From assembly GCF_026262505.1 (NCBI RefSeq), contig NC_067204.1, forward strand, positions 6,171,797 to 6,235,796: a DNA stretch of 64,000 nucleotides, read 5' to 3'. Below the pieces are notes generated by a model, which was given only the letters and a program-made list of their open reading frames with translations, had not been told where the DNA came from and did not search any database. Position 1 is the first letter of the stretch, and the number at the start of each line of letters is the position of its first letter. The position numbers and the translations under genes are program-made. Below are positions 60,040-64,000 of the stretch, piece after piece. The stretch comes from Trichomonas vaginalis G3. Its lineage: Eukaryota; Parabasalia; Trichomonadida; Trichomonadidae.

Positions 60040-60461
60040 ATGACGAAATATATTTCAGTAAACAAGTACATGTCAGGACTTAAAGAAGAACTAAACCCAT
60101 TCACATATTTGAATGTTTACTTCTACCATTTTGAAAAGTCTTCATTCAGCAAAGTTTGGAACATCGAACCAGTTAAGTTTGCTATTGTGACTAAAAATGG
60201 TGCGAAATTTGAAGACTTAGACATAGAAGGTTTGTTAACAGTCAAAGAAAGTTTTGACAGAAGGTTCTCAAACCTTAAAGAAGGCAAAGCATACAAACTT
60301 GTTATACCTTATGAACCAAAGAAAGCAGACGACTATGAATATTATGAGTCTAAAGTTTGTAGAAGTTCAAGGTAAATTGGGTAAAAAGATTTTAGAGTCT
60401 AAGCCAGTGTTTACTCCTAAGAGGAGGAAGAGAACATTGACATTGACCCAGAAATGTTCTA
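60040..60461 (+). pseudogene. Maverick hypothetical protein, one frameshift
   Basis: ATG 60040 (MTKYISVNKYMSGLKEELNP), open to about 60350, then shifted (FVEVQGKLGKKILESKPVFT) to a probable stop at about 60461. About 140 residues, mixed alpha/beta. It could be a small DNA-binding (SSB-like) protein given its place after the helicase, but this is a guess. Confidence 0.4.
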
Positions 60462-60478
60462 AAAATAAAATTTTATTT

Positions 60479-60933
60479 TTACATGTCAAATTTCTTTTTC
60501 TCTGGAACTGGTTCAGGTTCTTTCTTCTCTTCTTACTTTTTTCTCTTTCTTTTCTTTCTCTCTTCTTCTTCTCTGGTGGAGATATGTCAAATTTCTCAGA
60601 ACCATATCTATGTAAAAGTTCTTTGTCCTTTAATAGCTCATCTATTCTGTTTTCTATTTCATCTTCAAGAACAGCGCATGTGTCTTCTTTGCATTCTAAG
60701 AACTTTTGTTGGACTTCATCTTTCGCAATCGGCGTCATCTCTGTCAACAAGTCTGTCATTGACAAATTTTAAGACTGCTCTTTGTAATGTTTTATGGTTC
60801 TTGTCATATTCCAGAAACAGAACTTTAGAACAAATTCACCTTTCTTGTTTACACTATGTAAGATTTTATGGTCTACAGATGTTTTGCTGTCAAAAAGCTT
60901 GTCTCGAATATAGATAGCGAAATCGCTAGACAT
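60479..60933 (-). pseudogene. Maverick hypothetical protein with charged coiled-coil, frameshifted
   Basis: ATG at 60933 (MSSDFAIYIRDKLFDSKTSV), shift near 60770, then TDLLTEMTPIAKDEVQQKFL and a lysine/arginine/glutamate-rich helix (ERKEREKSKKRRK). A further shift gives the probable stop at about 60479. About 150 residues. It diverges from the packaging ATPase (starts 38 bases apart). Unknown function. Confidence 0.4.
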
Positions 60934-60970
60934 TTTTCTAAAAAGATAAAAATTTTAATTTCCTAAAAAT

Positions 60971-61838
60971 ATGTTAGAAAAAAAGTTTGCTGACATTGAC
61001 AAGAAATTTGAGAATGTTTTAAACAAGAACAAGAGGAAGTTAGAAAATGCTCAGATAAAGCCTATACATGAAAAGTTCTTATTTGCTCAGAATGGTAATA
61101 TACAGGTCTAATTGCACCAACCTGGGTCGGGTAAGACTTTCACTTATCTTAAAATGGCTGCACAACAACAAGAACTAGATGAGTAGAACCCATTCTATGA
61201 GTTAGTTGTTATTTGTTCGACTTCTGGTCAATTTGACCAAACCGTCAATTCGTTCAAAGATATTATAAAGAAGTCTAAGTTAGTATGTATAAAGGATACT
61301 GAGTTGTTAGATTGGATAAAGAAGTACCAAGAAGAGTTTTGAAAGTATAATGCTATAAATGAGTATATAAATTCTAAAGTTTAAAGACCCAAATGAGGAA
61401 ATGCAGAGAATATTAGAGAAGAAACACTTCAGAAACAAACAGAAAGAGATAGAATACATTTCGAAGAAATTGCAATCTTACGATTGGAAGACTTACCCTC
61501 ATAGATGTCTTCTTATCTTAGACGATTTCGCCTCTCATCCTTTGTTAAAGAACAGAGAACAAGACATGTGTCGAATTCTTAAGAAACTTAGGCACTTTAA
61601 CATTTCAATTGTCATTTGTGTACAAACAGCAAAGAGTTTAAGTAAGGATGTTAAAAGAATACTTACTGACATAATACTTTTCCCCGGATTGTCCGAAGAC
61701 GATTTCATGGAACTTATGAAAGAGTCCATGGCAGGTAAGTTTGACAGACATGAACTATGGGAGAAGTATAAAGTCATACAAGACCCTCATACTTCTTTCA
61801 GAATTCATATCTACGCAAACAAAGTTCAAATTGTGTAA
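60971..61838 (+). pseudogene. A32/FtsK-HerA-type DNA packaging ATPase, frameshifted 5' half
   Basis: ATG at 60971 (MLEKKFADIDKKFENVLNK). The Walker A region reads PGSGKTFTYLK near 61125-61145, with a shift just before it, a stop near 61183, and further damage to 61385. From 61401 the frame is open: Walker B CLLILDDFASHPLL at about 61505-61545, then IVICVQTAKSL (the sensor/Gln finger region). This is the conserved Polinton packaging ATPase. It converges with the KilA-N gene. Confidence 0.65.
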
Positions 61839-61868
61839 ATGGTCAAGCTTGAAAAATAAAGAGTTCAT

Positions 61869-62696
61869 CTACCCTACTTGTTTGAAGTTGTCAAAATACT
61901 CTGTTATTTTTTCTTTCAGTAATGTTAAGTCTTCTTTGAATGTAAGTATTGTACAACCTTTAATATCATAGTGTGTTTGAGGTAACGTATCTTGAACTAT
62001 TTGTTTCACATCTTCATTTGGGGTCATTGAAATCGGTAAGTTTTCACGATAGAACCGGTTTCTGTCAGATTTATATATCTTAGCTAAGTCATAAAAGCTC
62101 TTGTTGTTTCTTCTCACTAAATGCAACATAACCATATCTTTATCTTCTTCATTTTCCATCTCTTCAGTGTAAATCATATACTTATAGTTCTTTTCCTTTC
62201 CTTTTGGTACCGAACGTGGTATTCTTTTCTGAATGCTTTTGTCTTTGGATTCAATGACTTCATCTTTTGCTTGAAGTTTCTTTTCCATCTCTCCACGTTC
62301 TGCTTTATATAGTTCATCTAACATCATGAAAATATAACAAGCATAACGAGGTGAAGCCCACATTGCTACAGCGTTTACTAAAAGTCTATGAATATAATAA
62401 CCTTTCAAACCAGGTGCCAAATTCTTGCGATTTTCGTACGGAATCTCTTCTCTCGGTTTTCCGAGGGAAGCAATCATATAAGGAAATTCTTCTAAAAGTT
62501 CTTTTGTCTGTTGGTTTTCAAACCAATGATATGCTTGCTTTGTAGAACGAAGAGCATTCATTATACTTTGCATTTGGTACATATCGTCTTTGACCGAACG
62601 AATGAGACGTAACTGTTTGTTATACTGTATGTACTCGTATTCTTCATTTATGGCTTCATGGACTATAACTGTTGTTGTGTTCTCTGATGTTGACAT
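61869..62696 (-). CDS. KilA-N domain protein 1 (Maverick)
   Basis: 275 residues from the ATG at 62696 (MSTSENTTTVIV); the frame is open a further 18 bases upstream but starts there with TTG. Residues about 30-135 match KilA-N (AYHWFENQQTKELLEEF, then GYYIHRLLVNAVAMWASPRY), a DNA-binding domain of viral and phage regulators. A coiled helix (KLQAKDEVIESKDKSIQK) leads to a C-terminal domain (YKYMIYTEEMENEEDKDM, then HLVRRNNKSFYDLAKIYKSD) like those in poxvirus/mimivirus KilA-N proteins. Its 5' leader resembles that of the second KilA-N gene. Intact. Confidence 0.75.
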   Translation of the reverse strand: MSTSENTTTVIVHEAINEEYEYIQYNKQLRLIRSVKDDMYQMQSIMNALRSTKQAYHWFENQQTKELLEEFPYMIASLGKPREEIPYENRKNLAPGLKGYYIHRLLVNAVAMWASPRYACYIFMMLDELYKAERGEMEKKLQAKDEVIESKDKSIQKRIPRSVPKGKEKNYKYMIYTEEMENEEDKDMVMLHLVRRNNKSFYDLAKIYKSDRNRFYRENLPISMTPNEDVKQIVQDTLPQTHYDIKGCTILTFKEDLTLLKEKITEYFDNFKQVG

Positions 62697-62809
62697 TACT
62701 GTCTTTACATACAAAATAAAAATTTTTCTTAGAAAAAAATTCTAACTTTATTTTTCTAACTAATGAAATTCATTATTTTTGTGCTGAATTCAATAAAAAT
62801 ATATTTTAG

Positions 62810-63224
62810 GGTAGATGGTTAGATCTAACCCGATATCTAACCTCTTTTCTACCCTCATGAATTTTCATGAATTTTCATGAATTTTATATATTAATGTTTT
62901 CGTTAAGCCACTTTGTGCCGTCAGTCAGTCAGTTAATGAAATTTACACCAAAAATATATTTTAGGGTAGATGGTTAGATCTAACCCGATTTCTACCCTCA
63001 TGAATTTTCATGAATTTTATATATTAATGTTTTCGTTAAGCCACTTTGTGCCGTCAGTCAGTCAGTCAGTTTAGGAAAGACTTTAGAAAGTTGTTGGAAA
63101 ATAAGTCCTGGGAAGAGTATTATAAGGCGTTTTGTGAAGAATATAGCAACAGTCCGAATTCCAGCGGTTGCTTTTTATACAAAATTCATGAGGGTAGAAA
63201 TCGGGTTAGATCTAACCATCTACC
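62810..63224. promoter_or_regulatory. Operator-like nested palindromes and direct/inverted repeats
   Basis: Three units: 62810-62853, 62965-62996 and, inverted, 63193-63224. Unit 1 reads GGTAGA, GGTTAGA, TCTAACC, TCTAACC, TCTACC. About 100 further bases downstream of units 1 and 2 are also repeated (ending TTAAGCCACTTTGTGCCGTC with GTCA microsatellite), so 62800-62925 and 62950-63060 are direct repeats. They lie between two KilA-N genes of the same strand and upstream of the first one. By position they may be KilA-N binding sites or an origin; this is inference. Confidence 0.55.
63061..63192 (+). other. Short coding-like stretch between inverted palindromes
   Basis: Frame SQFRKDFRKLLENKSWEEYY, then KAFCEEYSNSPNSSGCFLY, within an open frame without a good start (the first Met at 63046 is in the repeat). 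Protein-like composition; it could be an exapted fragment of an element gene. Function unknown. Confidence 0.25.
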
Positions 63225-63268
63225 CTAAAAATTATTTTTGCTGAATTCAATAAAAATAATGAGTTCAT

Positions 63269-63934
63269 TTACTCACAATATTTTTGTACAAAACGACCCC
63301 AAACTTTTAACTTCTTTTCTGCAGCTTCTAATGCTATCTTAGCGAGTTCATATTCTCTAAATTCTCTCTTTAAATCTTCTTGTTCCCATTGGTCTAGTTC
63401 GTATGGAGAATCTCTATAACCATAACATATCTCACGTTCATGTTCTAATTGTTTTTCGCACATTTTTCTAACTTCTTCTTCAAACAAATGTTTTGCATTC
63501 TCTACTGTATCTTCAAGTTCTTCTTCATCTAATTTCTCATGAACTTTCTTGTCTATTTAGTCCATAATATCTTTGACATAAAATGCATACTTTACAGAGC
63601 ACCATTCAGCAACAAAATGAACGAGGTCAGGATGTATGTAAATACCTTTGAATTCATTTATAACACCCTTAGTAAGCTCATAAAATGCTTGTTTTGAGGT
63701 CGAGCCACTTTTGGCTCGACCGTATTCTTTCAACCAAAACTCAAGAATTTCCTGCATTTTAGCACTATTGAGAAATCTGTTTAAATGGTTTAACCTTCCC
63801 GCTTCTCTTGCCATCTTTGTTGCATTAATGTAACCATCCTTGTCTCTACGTAAGACTTCAATACCGTTATAAGTGCCTTTTGTGAATGTTTCGCCATTAG
63901 ATTTGTTCGTGAATGTTTTTGCTTCGACTGACAT
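63269..63934 (-). pseudogene. KilA-N domain protein 2 (Maverick), one in-frame stop
   Basis: ATG at 63934 (MSVEAKTFTNKSNGETF). KilA-N domain at about 30-125 (GYINATKMAREAGRLNHLNR, then GIYIHPDLVHFVAEWCSVKY). After KDIMD a TAA (about 63557-63559) interrupts the frame, which continues as IDKKVHEKLDEEELEDTVEN and then a coiled-coil end (to 63269; KREFREYELAKIALEAAEKK). The stop is in frame with no shift, so a nonsense change or an intended short product are both possible. The leader before the ATG (CTTACATACAAAATAAAAA) matches that of KilA-N 1. Confidence 0.65.
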
Positions 63935-64000
63935 TTCTGTTCTTACATACAAAATAAAAAAATAAATAAAAATAAAACTAACTTTATTTTTCTGTCTTAA
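63935..64000. other. Promoter region of KilA-N 2, right edge
   Basis: A/T-rich leader with the ACTAACTTTATTTTTCT phrase that also precedes KilA-N 1 (there CTAACTTTATTTTTCT at about 62742-62757). Confidence 0.4.

Larger units (their letters stand above)
51703..64000 (+). mobile_element. Maverick/Polinton element 3, left 12.3 kb
   Basis: Contains a large coiled-coil virion protein, capsid proteins, SF3 helicase, packaging ATPase and KilA-N proteins, framed on the left by the terminal sequence. No protein-primed PolB, Ulp1-type protease or integrase was recognised within the window; they may lie further right. Most reading frames carry single-base shifts or stops, so the copy is decayed or unpolished. 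Confidence 0.7.

Noticed and set aside
62926..63072. GTCA-type repeats as a CRISPR array
   Set aside because: Short tandem microsatellite inside a longer direct repeat, without regular spacers.

Overview
The window reads as nuclear DNA of a flagellated parabasalid protist, most likely Trichomonas vaginalis or a close relative. It is AT-rich and I see no introns. Several genes carry the trichomonad initiator (TCA+1 Y T/A) within about 50 bases of the start codon. The protein repertoire is trichomonad-like: ankyrin/DUF3447-type proteins, an M60-like surface peptidase with PA14 and a C-terminal membrane anchor, LRR and U-box proteins, and axonemal proteins. Pieces of Maverick/Polinton virus-like DNA transposons lie between the cellular genes. 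No rRNA, convincing tRNA or CRISPR array was seen. The species assignment is inference.

Layout. 1-2.2 kb: a Maverick remnant (major capsid protein, two small 'MAAG-FKKLWD' proteins, a short hypothetical). 2.5-16.8 kb: cellular genes: an ankyrin-like protein, a coiled-coil protein, a type I membrane protein, an LRR-PP2C phosphatase, a DRC10-like axonemal protein, a small helical protein and a DnaQ-fold 3'-5' exonuclease. 16.8-23.4 kb: an M60-like peptidase convergent with an unusual Ubl-VWA-E2-like-U-box fusion. 24-32.2 kb: a Maverick terminal sequence, a fragment of a RasGAP-like gene, then a second copy of the M60/U-box block broken by many one-base indels and ending in a 25-N gap. 32.2-35.5 kb: a broken copy of the RasGAP-like, BTB-like and IWS1 region. 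35.5-40.2 kb: Maverick piece 2 (adenine methyltransferase, small virion-like proteins, phage-like tail fibre, integrase fragment). 40.2-44.4 kb: the better copy of RasGAP-like, BTB-like and IWS1. 45-50.7 kb: LisH-like protein, IFT27-like and ARL8-like GTPases, a broken ankyrin gene and a short INCENP-like protein. 51.7-64 kb: the left 12.3 kb of a third Maverick: coiled-coil virion protein, capsid proteins, SF3 helicase, packaging ATPase and two KilA-N proteins, with operator-like nested palindromes near the latter.

How the genes work together. The cellular genes are housekeeping, flagellar/cytoskeletal (DRC10, IFT27, LisH), chromosome segregation (INCENP), transcription elongation (IWS1), lysosome/vesicle traffic (ARL8) and surface functions. 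The Maverick genes form a virion and replication kit: capsid, penton candidate, membrane-active-like small proteins, tail fibre, integrase, packaging ATPase, SF3 helicase, DNA methylase and KilA-N regulators. All three Maverick pieces are decayed or truncated in this sequence.

Main caveat. The 24.5-35.5 kb segment looks largely like duplicate low-quality sequence or a misassembly. The extra copies differ from the intact copies mostly by one-base indels in short runs, joins fall inside reading frames, and one join is an N gap. Copy-number statements for that part should not be trusted before long-read checking. The most original cellular gene is the Ubl-VWA-E2-like-U-box fusion at 20533-23424.
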